Source of the DNA: Cunninghamia lanceolata
Lineage: Eukaryota > Streptophyta > Pinopsida > Cupressales > Cupressaceae
Assembly (NCBI GenBank): GCA_027924645.1
Contig: BSBN01000213.1
Location: 30,444,501 to 30,508,500, forward strand
Direction: 5' to 3'
Length of the DNA stretch: 64,000 bases
Shown one piece after another: positions 10,743 to 20,562 of the stretch. Each line of letters begins with the position of its first letter. Positions within the stretch are counted from its first letter, which is position 1. Both the position numbers and the translations under genes were made by a program. The notes below the pieces were generated by a model, which was not told where the DNA came from, did no database searches, and saw nothing but the letters and a program-made list of their open reading frames with translations.

Positions 10743-11846
10743 TGTTGGCAAGAGACACTGTGTGGCTTCATGAGTGTTGTCATTGATGGCAACAAAGTCC
10801 ATCCCACACATCTGCAGGACATGGTGTGTCTATACCAGAAGTCAAATTGAAGAGTATTTTGGTCCGGTGACCAAGAACAGAGCATGCAGCAAGGTCTGAC
10901 AATCAGGTATGGATCTCTCAGAGGAAGTATCTCAGTAAAGTGCGGACTTAGGGAAGTCAAGAGGAGTACCATGACTAATATATTCCAGAGATTGAGTCTC
11001 TGGTGATGTAAGAGTGAAAAGATATGAACACCTAAGTGTTGGGTACCTGATTGGCAGAGTAGACAGAGGAAGAACTGACCGGCAAAGCTTCAGACCTTAA
11101 TCCAGATGAGATATTGATGGTAATCAAGTTTCTTAAGGGATCATTCATGATTGGCCAACATGATTGATGACTTCTATAAGCATCTCTTTGATACGCATCA
11201 CTTGGTAAGCAAGGATTCAGCCGACAAACTAGAGTTTGGGAAAATATTGAGTATTCCGAATGCCAACTAGAAAGATGTTGAAATCCTTTGTGTGGATATA
11301 TATACCAGATGGATTTGGATGAGAAGGTGTGTGTGGTGTGTTGTAAAGTGTGAAGAAAAGAAGAAAGCAATGTGGAAGCAGTAATATAGGTCAGGTATGT
11401 AACAGGACAGCAGCACCAAAGAAGAGGAAGAATGAAGTGCAGTAGATCAGTGTATTGAGCCTAACTAGAACTAAACCTCAGCATATATGGATGCTTCTCA
11501 TCAGTTCAAGTATCTTGTTACTTTCTTTATACCTTGTAGACAATGAGTCTCTTGTAGGCAGTGAGCCTCTTGTGAGTAGTGTGCTCGGGTAGTGAGCCCT
11601 AATTGGCAAGTGCCATTTTGTACTTCTATTCTTTTAACAAAGAATACAATCTTGGGTTAGTCACCCCGTGGTTTTTCCCTTAACAGGGTTTTCCACGTCA
11701 AAATCATTGTGTTATGTGTATTGATTTTGTTTCTGCTTTCATGGTTATGGATGCTTATTTGTTTTGATGCTACACTAGTTATTAAAGAAGAACAAAAAGT
11801 TAAATTAATTAAGATAACTGATTCAGCCCCCTCTCAGTTATCAACA
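10743..11846 (+). repeat. E2 5' LTR
   Basis: Starts TGTTGGCAAGAGACAC and ends CAGTTATCAACA, giving TG...CA ends. It aligns over its whole length with 18842-19946. Near the 3' end it holds GTGGTTTTTCCCTTAACAGG followed by TTTTCCACGT (11668-11698), and a C-rich tract between ATAACTGA and TCAGTTAT, an inverted pair at the LTR end. Confidence 0.93.
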
Positions 11847-11848
11847 AT

Positions 11849-11860
11849 TGGTATCAGAGC
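11849..11860 (+). promoter_or_regulatory. E2 primer binding site (tRNA-Met type)
   Basis: TGGTATCAGAGC, two bases after the 5' LTR end, is the classical plant initiator methionine tRNA primer site for minus-strand DNA synthesis. It also fixes the orientation of E2 as +. Confidence 0.92.
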
Positions 11861-11911
11861 TAAGTTCCTCCAAACAGAGCCTAACAACTTGAGGAAGATC
11901 TAGGAATTCCA

Positions 11912-13092
11912 ATGGATATGTATGGTATGAGGGAACAACTTCAGTCTGCCCTTGATGATCTTGAGCAATCTCACTCAGAAGTCAATAACTTGAGGGAAAG
12001 ACTCAAACAAGCTGATGATTTCATAAATGAACTAAAGGAGAAACTAAGTATCTCTATGAAAAAGAGAAAAGAACTTCTTTAGCAATTAGCAAGTCAAAGT
12101 GAAGCCAATGATACTAATGAAGATCTGAATGAGAAGAACAAATTATGTGAGAAGCTATCAAAAGAGGTCATTATGGTTAGACATGAAATGGAATCAGGGG
12201 TTATGAAATTCACCCAAGAAATTGAAGAGAAAAGAAAGACTGAAGATAATCTAAAACAATCTCTCAAGGAGAAGTCAGAAGACTGCCACAAAATGGATAA
12301 ATTAATCAGGCATTTGGAATCTGATCTTGAAGAAGCTAGAGATAATGAAGAACAACTTGAGAATTAGATTGACACTCTAAAAAGGGATCTTCAAAAAACA
12401 AATGAATACAAAGAGGAATTCAAGATAAGCTCTGCTCATCTTGAAGTTCTTCTTGAAAGCCAAAAGAGGGTAGATGACAAGCAAGGCTTGGGGTATGAGA
12501 AAGGTGAAAGTTCCGGATCTGGTCAGAAGAACTCTGGATCAGGAAATCCAAGGAACATGCCTAGAAGACCTCTGGTAAGGCAACCAAATGCTCAAAGATA
12601 TCCATCCTTCAATGGATACTACCACAATTGCAATAACTTTGGTCATAAAGCAAATTAGTGCAGAAGAAGAATGAATTAGACTAATTCATCCTTCTCTGGA
12701 CAGTCTTTTAATTGTAAAAGGTATGGTCACAAATCTCATGAGTGTAGAAATATGTAAATGAACAATTCATTCAATGGTAGATGCTTTGCATGCAATAGAA
12801 TGGGACATATGGCTAATCAGTGTAGATCAAGAGGATACCAGTCAAATATGCAAAAAAATGTTGTTTGCTACAATTGCAATAGATCCGGTCATATTGCCAA
12901 ATTCTGCAGAAGTAAGAATCAGGACAAAAAGGGTCTGTGCTTCATAATCAAAACCAAGACAAAGGAAAAGAAAAAGTGAATGCGGATGAAATTCAAAGGG
13001 AGATGAACAAGATTTGGGTGAAGAGAAGTACAGAAAATGTTGAGGATGGATCCACACCAGAATCTGGTGCTGATATTCCTTCTAGAAACTAA
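11912..13092 (+). pseudogene. E2 gag-like frame: coiled coil plus four zinc knuckles
   Basis: From an ATG at 11912 the frame is a long Glu/Lys/Leu coiled coil (stops near 12080 and 12366), then a Gly/Ser/Asn-rich linker from about 12480. Four zinc-knuckle units follow. Two are intact CCHC: CFACNRMGHMANQC (12782-12823) and CYNCNRSGHIAKFC (12866-12907). Two earlier ones lack the first Cys (about 12619-12661 and 12700-12747). The usual copia gag N-terminal domain before the coiled coil is missing. After the knuckles the frame continues to about 13092 with the tail typical of copia gag (MNKIWVKRSTENV). Expected role: packaging of element RNA. Several stops make this copy unlikely to work. Confidence 0.8.
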
Positions 13093-13735
13093 ATAGATGA
13101 GCTATGGCTCAGGGGGAGTCACAAAAGAAAACAAGTTCCCCCAGCTAGTCAATTGGTGCCTGAAATTGGCACATGGAAAGTTGCGGATTAAAGGGTTCTT
13201 AGAGAAACATCTAAATAAGCCTTGGTAAAGATATGGAAGATCTGGAAGAAATTTAGAAGAGGTTAATCTTCCAAGAATGATCTGGTTTAACAGTCATCTG
13301 GTAAGAACAGGATTTTCACAGTTAGATCCGGTATGATTCAAATTTGAGGTATCTTGATTTGCAGATAAATGGAATGACTGGAGAAAGGTAGATAGATTGC
13401 CAATATTCACCGAGAATAACTCTAAGTGCATCTTAGTGATCTGGAAAGATCTCTCAGGACAAGGAGAACAAAGCAACTGGAATTACTTAAGTTCATTTAT
13501 TACAATGTGAAATTAGGATTTGCGTAGAAATATAAGGGTTCTTTTGTTCATCATTTCCACATTTGGATTCAAGAAGAAGAGAGAAGGAGCTCTACAACTA
13601 AATTGTCTCAAACCTCTCAAAGATCAACCGCAGAAGTTGATTCATCTTGCAATCTGATCCGGCTCATATTGAGAACCCTAGAAGCATAAAAGTTATTTTT
13701 CACTCTTGAAAAACTCTCTTTGAATCTTTTGAAAG
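13093..13735 (+). other. E2 spacer between gag and the second frame
   Basis: No conserved domain was seen. It contains one AGGGGGAG word near 13110, like those in the 3' region, then about 600 bases without a usable frame. In a full copia element protease and integrase would start here; nothing of the kind is present. Confidence 0.5.
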
Positions 13736-15235
13736 ATGGCTACTCTAAATGTTGTCAAAATCACTCATAGGCCATGCCCTAAATTCAAAAAGCACCCCTA
13801 CAAATCTCTGGAAGTTGATCCCTTGGGCACATTCTCTAGCATTCTGCATGGGGTTTTGCATGTAGAAGATGTTAGAGCATATATTCATGCAAACATTGAG
13901 GAATTTGGGGAATCCAAGATAATGGATATCTATCACAATCAATTAATAGATGATTCTTTTGAACTCAAACCTCAGTACAAGGCTATCCGGGACAAGCATT
14001 TTGGACATTGCATCCATTTCCCCTATTTTGTAGAAGATGAATGGGTCTGGTATGTTTTGAGTAGAATGCATGACAACTTTATGTGGTTGATGAGGCCATT
14101 CAATATAACCAAGGATGCCATTAGGGCAGTTACCAGATTGCACTCATCCGGTGGGTTACCTGCTCTCAAATCCGTCAAGAATCAGACAATGAGTGAGGCA
14201 ACAGGATCAAAATTTGACAAGAGAGCAATGACAATTGAAGATATCACTGATCTGGATTGACGAGGGTCATTGCAGTCCTCATCATTTAATTTTAATAAAT
14301 ATCAATCCAAGGTGGTGTCCATGGCTGTATACAAAAAGGAGAAGTAATAACTTGCATGGCAGTCTTTTCTACAGAAGGGATTTGACAATTGCATGAAACA
14401 AACTGGGGTTTAACTCTGCTGAAAAAGACAATTTACTCTAAGGAAAGCAATAACTTGAGCAGTTGATCTAATTCTAGAATAAAGGAATTGCACAGCAGAA
14501 AAATAAGTTATTCTATAGAAGGCAAAACTAGAACAGCTAAAGGAATTATGCATAATAGCAAAGCAACTAATGAAACTAAGAAATATAGTCTTTGCCCTTT
14601 GGTTGGAGTGGGCCCTTGCTCCTTCCTCTGGAGAGACTAATCAATTCTAGCAATCAGCAAATGGGTAGAACAACTTTCTTTATTCAATAACCTTCAAGAT
14701 CCAAAATACATGCTGCTGTAAAAAATAGAGTTCTTCTTTTTCTTCAAAATAATTCTTTTACAACTTCCTCTTCTTTTCTATTCTACGCCATAGTTCTTTA
14801 TATATAACTATGGTTATTAAATTCTAATTGAGAGTCTCTCTAGAGTAGAAAACTTATTCATGCAGCTAACTAAACTTATTTATCTAGTTAACTAAACTTA
14901 TTCATTTAGTTAACTGATTATACAATTGCTGATTACAAGGCAAAACATGTAGTCTTTTAGAAAGACATGCAATGACACTAAGTGTGTATTCTTTGCATGG
15001 AATAATTACTCATAATTAGATCCATTAATTTAGGAGTAATTATAGTCAATCTATCCTTCAGAAAATCTCAGAGTGTGTGTTGGTAGATTGGAAGAATTCA
15101 CAGCAACTTCATAAAGTATTTCTGGAACATCTTTGGAGCTTGTGGAATAGTCAACTTCCGTCATAAACTGCTCATTTAATTTATGAGATATCCTCAAATT
15201 ATTTTTGGGTTTTGTTTCCCTAACTTTCTTCTCTC

Positions 15236-15520
15236 CAGATCATTTTGAATTTCTAAATTTTGTTAAGAAACGAGAGAGATATCACAGTTTTACTGAAACT
15301 AGTTTTCTTGACTTTTCTGTTCTGCATCTTCGCATTCTATAACAGTCAACTTATATCATTAACCATTTATTCATTTTAATGAATCTCTTCAAAACACCTT
15401 CATATATTTGTTCCTCTCTCTTTAATCTTTTCAGATCATTTTGAAATTCTAATTTTCGTTAAGAAATGAGTGAGATATTGTAGTTTTACTAAAACTACAT
15501 TTTTGACTTCTGCATCTCTG
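15236..15520. repeat. Local duplication within the solo LTR
   Basis: GATCATTTTGAA..TTCT....TTTTGTTAAGAAA.GAG (from about 15238) recurs at about 15435 with similar downstream text (TTTTACT.AAACTA...TTTTTGACTT...CTGCATCT). The two copies are about 197 bases apart and diverged. This is an internal tandem duplication of the LTR. Confidence 0.7.
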
Positions 15521-15524
15521 GCAC

Positions 15525-15675
15525 TTTGTCCATCTCGAGTGCTCTGTCCATCTCCGGAGCTCTGTCTATCTCTGGAGCTCTGTCCATCTCCAGCACTTTG
15601 TCCATCTCTGGTGCTCTATGCATCTCTAGAGCTCTGTCCATCTTCGGAGCTCTGTGCATCTCCGGAGCTCTGAAA
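15525..15675. repeat. 18-bp minisatellite
   Basis: About eight units of GCTCTGTCCATCTCCGGA with variants (GCACTTTGTCCATCTCTG, GCTCTATGCATCTCTAGA) follow one another. Both strands are open across it because 18 is a multiple of 3; the resulting Cys/Pro/Ser/Leu or Met/Asp/Arg/Ala repeats are artefacts, not proteins. Confidence 0.85.
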
Positions 15676-18596
15676 CTCTGCAACTTAACATAAAATAGAC
15701 TTTCTCTTCACTTTATTGATAAAATAAATGTTGATCTCAAAGTGAACATGTAATATCAAGATAAACTCATGCATGGCATTGATCGTTGCATTTAGACAAG
15801 TTTATTTGATATTTAGCTACAAATCTTCAAACCCATACTCAAGTGCACTTCAAAAAATGATTTAATGAAGAGAAAATATATGCTTTTATTTGACTAAAGA
15901 TGAGACACTTTATGGTCTCATCATGGATATCAAGTTTGCATCCATGATAATTGGCTATAAGATATATCACTCTAGTAGGGAGACTTCTATATCCGGAACT
16001 ACAATCTATGCTGCTTATCAGATGTTAAGGGAGAATGCAGATTATGATCTTTGTGAGCTTCTTTTAAGCCAACTGTTGGAAAACCTACAAAATATCAAGA
16101 AGGACAAGAAGAACTCATTCAAGTATGGTGGGATAATACTGTGTTTGTTCTTTTACTTTATGAATGAGCTTCCCGGATCCAGTGGTTGGATATGACAAAA
16201 TGACAAACCAGTAGCCATACAAATCAAAGATTATTTGCATGGAATTGGTGATGCCAAGGCACAGAATACAACACTCTGGGGCTACTTCAAGAACTTTTAG
16301 AGTATGATGCAAGCCAGAGAGAGAATCCCCCAATCTCTATTTGAAAAGTATAAGGATACAGTATGCTTTATGGTAGAAACTGATCAATGCCTAATAGAGG
16401 CAGTGGAGCCAAGGATAGTCTGGATCATGCCAATGGGGTATGAAGTTGATGAGAAAATTCTAGAGCTGCATATTCAACACCTGCTGAGTCAGCCCAAGGA
16501 CCTTGAGACAGAAAGGTTTGGAACCTTTGAAGAGTTAAGTGTAAAGATTCATGTAAAGCTAAGACAATCGGAGATGAAAATAAAAGTGAGAAAAGAAGTA
16601 GAGGATGTTTCCAAAAGGTATGGCATTTCAAAAGAAGCACTTGATGCAAATAGAGAAAAACTAGAAAAGGCAAAGAAAGAGAAACAAGATATAGAAAAAG
16701 AAAGTGATCCGGTGCAAGCCCCTTCCTGGACCAGATCCTCCAAGAGCTCTGCACCTGCCACCTCTAAGAGCCAAAAGACATCAAAACCGGAAGCCCAGAC
16801 ATTCGGAAAGGGAGAGAAGAGAACAAAGAAAAAGGCAACAAGATCCTATACAAGTCAGAAGGATGATGAAGAAACTGAAACTGATGAGGAAGTAAAGAAA
16901 ATGAAGAAGAACAAGAAAACATTCGGTGAACCCTCTACCGGTCAAGGAAAGGAAGAAAAGGCAGAAGAATTTATTGAAAAGCCTACTCTCTACATTGATG
17001 ATATCATCAAATTAGTCACTGTGGATGGGAACCTGAAACCAATGACTGAATTTTATGATGATTTTAGTGAAGCTGATCAGAAGATCCTGCAAGAAGCTAC
17101 AGTCAGGTATCTAAACATCTATAACAAAGCATTCATTGAAATTATATCTCTGATTCCCAAAAGTTTAGAAAAAGAACTTGAAATGAGAAAGAACAATGCC
17201 ATGGCAAAAGACTTAGAAATCTGGGAGCAGATTGCTATCCAACTCTATCCTTCCATCACTCCTCAACAAAAGAACATGATCTTCAAGGATTGCAAGGATG
17301 AGTTCTGGAGCAAAGCCAGAATGAATAAGCTTATGCTTGGAGAGACTGATCAGGTGGTTAAAGAAACAGAAGATATCCTCTGGAATGCTTTTAAAAGATT
17401 CAATCTTCCTATTATAGAGGACTTAGGTGATGAACCCTCTGCCATGGATGATAAAGGAGAATCTACTAAGACAGTTGTAGAAGAGACAAAGGAGACAAGT
17501 AAAGAGAAAGCTAAGGACTTAGATTCCTCTGTTCTGGAAGAGGAAGTTCATGGAGAAGTAGACACCTCTCTTCTGGATCCCCTTGTAGACTCCAGAATTG
17601 AAGAAAAAGAAAGAAAAGAAGAGAGCACCAATCAAGGAGAAGAAGGTCAAACAGAAAAGACCACAAGTGACATTGTTGAGGCTGTAGAAGGGAAGAAAAC
17701 TCTGTCTCCGGTAAGAGACACTGCAGAAGTAGTCAAAGACTTCTTGACAAAAGAAATGATGGAATTAGATGAACCGGAGCTACTTCAAGGGCCATTCAAT
17801 TTTGATTCCCTCTCTCTGGTCCAGACAAAGAAGGTAGCATCTTTTGCTCAAGCCAAAGCAAAAGAAAAGCTTCTGAAGTCTCACATAGAAGACTGTGAGC
17901 TAATAGAGATTACATCCAGTGTGCTAGATAAAATTATGCCATCCTTCCAAAAGGATCCTTTAGCCTCCACATCCGGTAATCTAAAGTCTCTTGTAAATTC
18001 TGTTAATACGCATTTTGACTCTTTAGAGAAAGCAATAGAAGAGAAAGTCCGAAAATAATTTTTGGGTAAGAGATTCTCCAAAGTACAAGGGCTAATAACA
18101 AATGATAGGAGAACTATGGATATTGGGATACAGAGCTTAGAAAATGCTCTTAAAGATGATAGAGAAATATATAAATTTTGTTTATCCTGGTCTAAAGTGA
18201 CAGGATATTGAGAAGAAAGTGAAAGAGCAAGAGGATAAACTGTCAAGTGTATCTCAAAATTTTGATCCTCTCACCACATCCATAATAAACTAGGAATGTC
18301 AAACTATTGCCATTCTAAATGAACTAAAGAAACTTGAAAAGGTAAGGAAGAATATAATAAGTAGGATGGGTGAACTTAGAGGGATAATTATCCCTAAATT
18401 AGAGGCCATGCATGAGGCCCTAATTGATGCTCAGACCACAGCCCAGACCAGTGATCTGACAGATCTAAAGAGGCCAGAAGCTTTTGCATTCTTATTTAGT
18501 GGTAGCATCTCAATTTTGGACAGGATGAAGCAGAGTTGGGCAACAGAATTTGTCCAGTTGAAGACAACTTTTGCAGATGTACTTCAGTATATGTAA

Positions 18597-18841
18597 AGTA
18601 TAACATGTATATATACTTATGCGGCTAAGTATAGTTGGATTTTTGGGAATTTTAGTGTACGGATTCTACCCTTTGCCATTGATGTCAAAGGGCGAATGAG
18701 GAGCAGTGAAAAATGTGGAATCTAGATAAGGGGGAGCTCTGGTAAAGTGTACATTAGAACAGAGCATCAACCAAGGGGGAGTGTAGTGTGACACTTAGTC
18801 ATTTTTTACTAAGTGTTGCCATCAATGCCAAAGGGGGAGAT
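18597..18841 (+). promoter_or_regulatory. E2 3' untranslated region and polypurine tract
   Basis: After the stop at 18596 come three AAGGGGGAG-like words (about 18729, 18773 and 18830). The last, AAAGGGGGAGAT (18830-18841), touches the 3' LTR and is the polypurine tract priming plus-strand DNA. Just before it, GTTGCCATCAATGCC (18815-18829) is the inverted partner (14 of 15 bases) of GTCATTGATGGCAAC inside the LTR (18878-18892), so the tract and LTR start lie in the loop of a possible hairpin. Confidence 0.85.
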
Positions 18842-19946
18842 TTTTGGCAAGAGACACTATGTGGCTTCATGAGTGTTGTCATTGATGGCAACAAAGTCCA
18901 TCCCACACATCCGTAGGACATGGTGTGTCTATACCAGAAGTTAGATTGAAGAGTATTTTGGTCCGGTGACCAAGAACAGAGCATGCAACAAGGTCCAACA
19001 ATCAGGTCCAGATCTCTCAGAGGAAGTATCTCAGTAAAGTGCAGACTTAGGGAAGTCAAGAGGAGTACCATGACTAATATATTCTAGAGATTGAGTCTCC
19101 AGTGATGTAAGAGTGAAAAGATATGAACACCTAAGTGTTGGGTTCCTGATTGGCAGAGTAGACTGAGGAAGAACTGACCGACAGAGCTTCAGACCTTAAT
19201 CTGGATGAGATATTAATGGTAATCAAGTTTCTTAAGGGATCATTCATGATTGGCTGACATGATTGATGACTTCTATAAGCATCTCTTTGATACACATCAC
19301 TTGGTAAGCAAGGATTTAGCCGACAAACCAGAGTTTGGGAAAATATTGAGTATTCCGGATGCCGACTAGAAAGATGTTGAAATCCTTTGTGCGGATATAT
19401 ATACTAGATGGATTTGGATGAGAAGGTGTGTGTGGTGTGTTGTAAAGTGGGAAGAAAAGTAGAAAGCAGTGTGGAAGCAGTAATACAGGTCCGGTATGTA
19501 ACAGGACAACAACACCAAAGAAGAGGGAGAATGAAGTGCAGTAGATCAGTGTATTGAGCCTAACCAAAACTGAACCTCAGCATTTATGGATGCTTCTGAT
19601 TAGTTCAAGTATCTTGTTACTTTCTTTATATCTTGTAGACAGTGAGTCTCTTGCAGGCAGTGAGCCTCTTGTGAGTAGTGTGCTCGGGTAGTGAGCTCTA
19701 ATTGGCAAGTACCATTTTGTACTTCCATTCTTTTAACAAAGAATACAATCTTGGGTTAGTCACCCCGTGGTTTTTCCTTTAACAGGGTTTTCCATGTCGA
19801 AATCATTGTGTTATGTGTATTGATTTTGTTTCTACTTTCATGGTTATGGATGCTTATTTATTTTGATGCTGCACTAGTTATTAAAGAAGAACAAAAAGTT
19901 AAATTAATTAAGATAACTGATTCACCCCCCCTCTCAGTTATCAACA
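18842..19946 (+). repeat. E2 3' LTR
   Basis: It aligns with 10743-11846 end to end. The first bases are TTTTGGCAAG, a change from TGTTGGCAAG in the 5' copy. It ends CAGTTATCAACA and is followed by the target duplication ACAAG (19947-19951). The GTGGTTTTTCC...GGTTTTCCATGT motif is at 19767-19797. Confidence 0.93.
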
Positions 19947-19951
19947 ACAAG

Positions 19952-20125
19952 TGCTATCAACATTTTAAAGAATCCAATAATACATTCAAGGTCAAAGCAT
20001 ATTTCAATCCAATATCACTTCCTAAGACAAAAGGTTCTAGAGAATGAGGTGAAATTGGAGTATGTGCCTACCAAGGATCAAGTTGCAGACATCTTTACAA
20101 ATGCTCTTCCTAAGTATACTTTTTA
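19952..20125 (+). pseudogene. E1 RNase H, second part
   Basis: Directly after E2 the RNase H resumes: TGCTATCAACATTTTAAAGA gives AINILKNPI-type text, then EYVPTKDQVADIFT and LPKYTF, the classical copia C-terminal block ('VPT.DQ.ADIFTK.L'). Thr-Lys in ADIFTK reads Thr-Asn here. This ends the pol frame of E1. Confidence 0.9.
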
Positions 20126-20562
20126 GTATCTCTGGCAGATGTTAGGAGTTATTGCCCCTCCTTCTCTTAACTAGATGCATAAGTGTGTGCATATGTCTAG
20201 GAAGCATTTCAAGATACATTTTTGGTCCTGGACTGATGTTGAAGGCTACCTCTCAGGGGGAGTAGGTAGTGACACTATTGGTTGGTGCAGTTAGATGGAG
20301 CATATCTTATGACCTTAAGGGGGAGAGTGCAGAAAAGTGAGAATAGTGGAGATAGAGTAGGTACTTGCTGGTTATTGCCCTTTTCCATTGATGTCAAAGG
20401 GGGAGAGAGTTAGAGTGGCTAGAAAACCATAATACAGGAAATCGTGTGAAGAGTAAGAGTTTCTCCAGTCAGGGGGAGTACTCTTAAGATATTGATTGAT
20501 TACTTTAGGTCTTGATGGTTTTTCAAAGAGTTGGTGTTACCATCAATGACAAAGGGGGAGAT
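20126..20562 (+). promoter_or_regulatory. E1 3' untranslated region and polypurine tract
   Basis: Five purine words of the type AGGGGGAG occur at about 20265, 20321, 20398, 20473 and 20552. The last, AAAGGGGGAGAT, touches the LTR and is the polypurine tract. CATCAATGACAA at 20541-20552 is the exact reverse complement of TTGTCATTGATG at 20582-20593 inside the LTR, placing the tract and LTR start in a 29-base loop. Confidence 0.85.

Larger units (their letters stand above)
14258..15923 (-). mobile_element. Solo LTR inside the E2 second frame
   Basis: TGACGAGGGTCATTGCAG at the left and GGTCTCATCA at the right give TG...CA ends, with imperfect terminal inverted repeats (TGACGAG / CTCATCA). The five bases TGGAT occur just before (14253-14257) and just after (15924-15928). 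Deleting the segment and one TGGAT joins the flanking coding sequence in one frame with no added or lost codon. On the minus strand it ends ...GCAATGACCCTCGTCA, an end type common in gypsy LTRs. It holds TATATA words and a run of AATAAAG signals on the minus strand. No internal coding region, hence solo LTR. Confidence 0.85.
13736..18596 (+). pseudogene. E2 second frame, about 1,000 codons, function unknown, split by a solo LTR
   Basis: An ATG at 13736 opens 174 codons (start MATLNVVKITHRPCPKFKKH). The frame is cut at 14257 by a solo LTR and resumes in phase at 15929. It runs to 18056-18058 with only two in-frame stops (16193-16195 and about 16298). A further stop-interrupted and shifted part ends at 18596. 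The first 350 residues look globular and helical; the region from about 16560 on is charged Lys/Glu coiled coil and linker; the end is again helical. There is no D-S-G protease, D-D-E integrase or YVDD motif. The first part faintly resembles the helical 'putative plant transposon protein' regions of some plant LTR elements, but I do not recognise it firmly. Its place between gag and the polypurine tract suggests a role in the element's own cycle. Confidence 0.7.
10743..19946 (+). mobile_element. Nested LTR element E2, pol-less, with a large unknown frame
   Basis: Two direct LTRs of about 1.1 kb (10743-11846 and 18842-19946) bound a 7-kb interior. The target duplication is ACAAG at 10738-10742 and 19947-19951. 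Removing E2 and one copy restores the RNase H frame of E1. A methionine-tRNA primer site follows the 5' LTR and a polypurine tract precedes the 3' LTR. The interior holds a gag-like frame with zinc knuckles and then a long frame with no match to protease, integrase or reverse transcriptase, so the element must be non-autonomous. LTRs differ by eye at a few percent of positions. A solo LTR (14258-15923) later entered it. Confidence 0.92.

Noticed and set aside
10900..11400. Minus-strand frames of 80-112 codons, repeated near 18800-19570
   Set aside because: They recur only because both lie in the two copies of the E2 LTR, and they differ by stops between the copies.
15470..15683. Cys/Pro/Ser/Leu-repeat and Met/Asp/Arg/Ala-repeat frames on both strands
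   Set aside because: Both are by-products of the 18-bp minisatellite, whose unit is a multiple of three.
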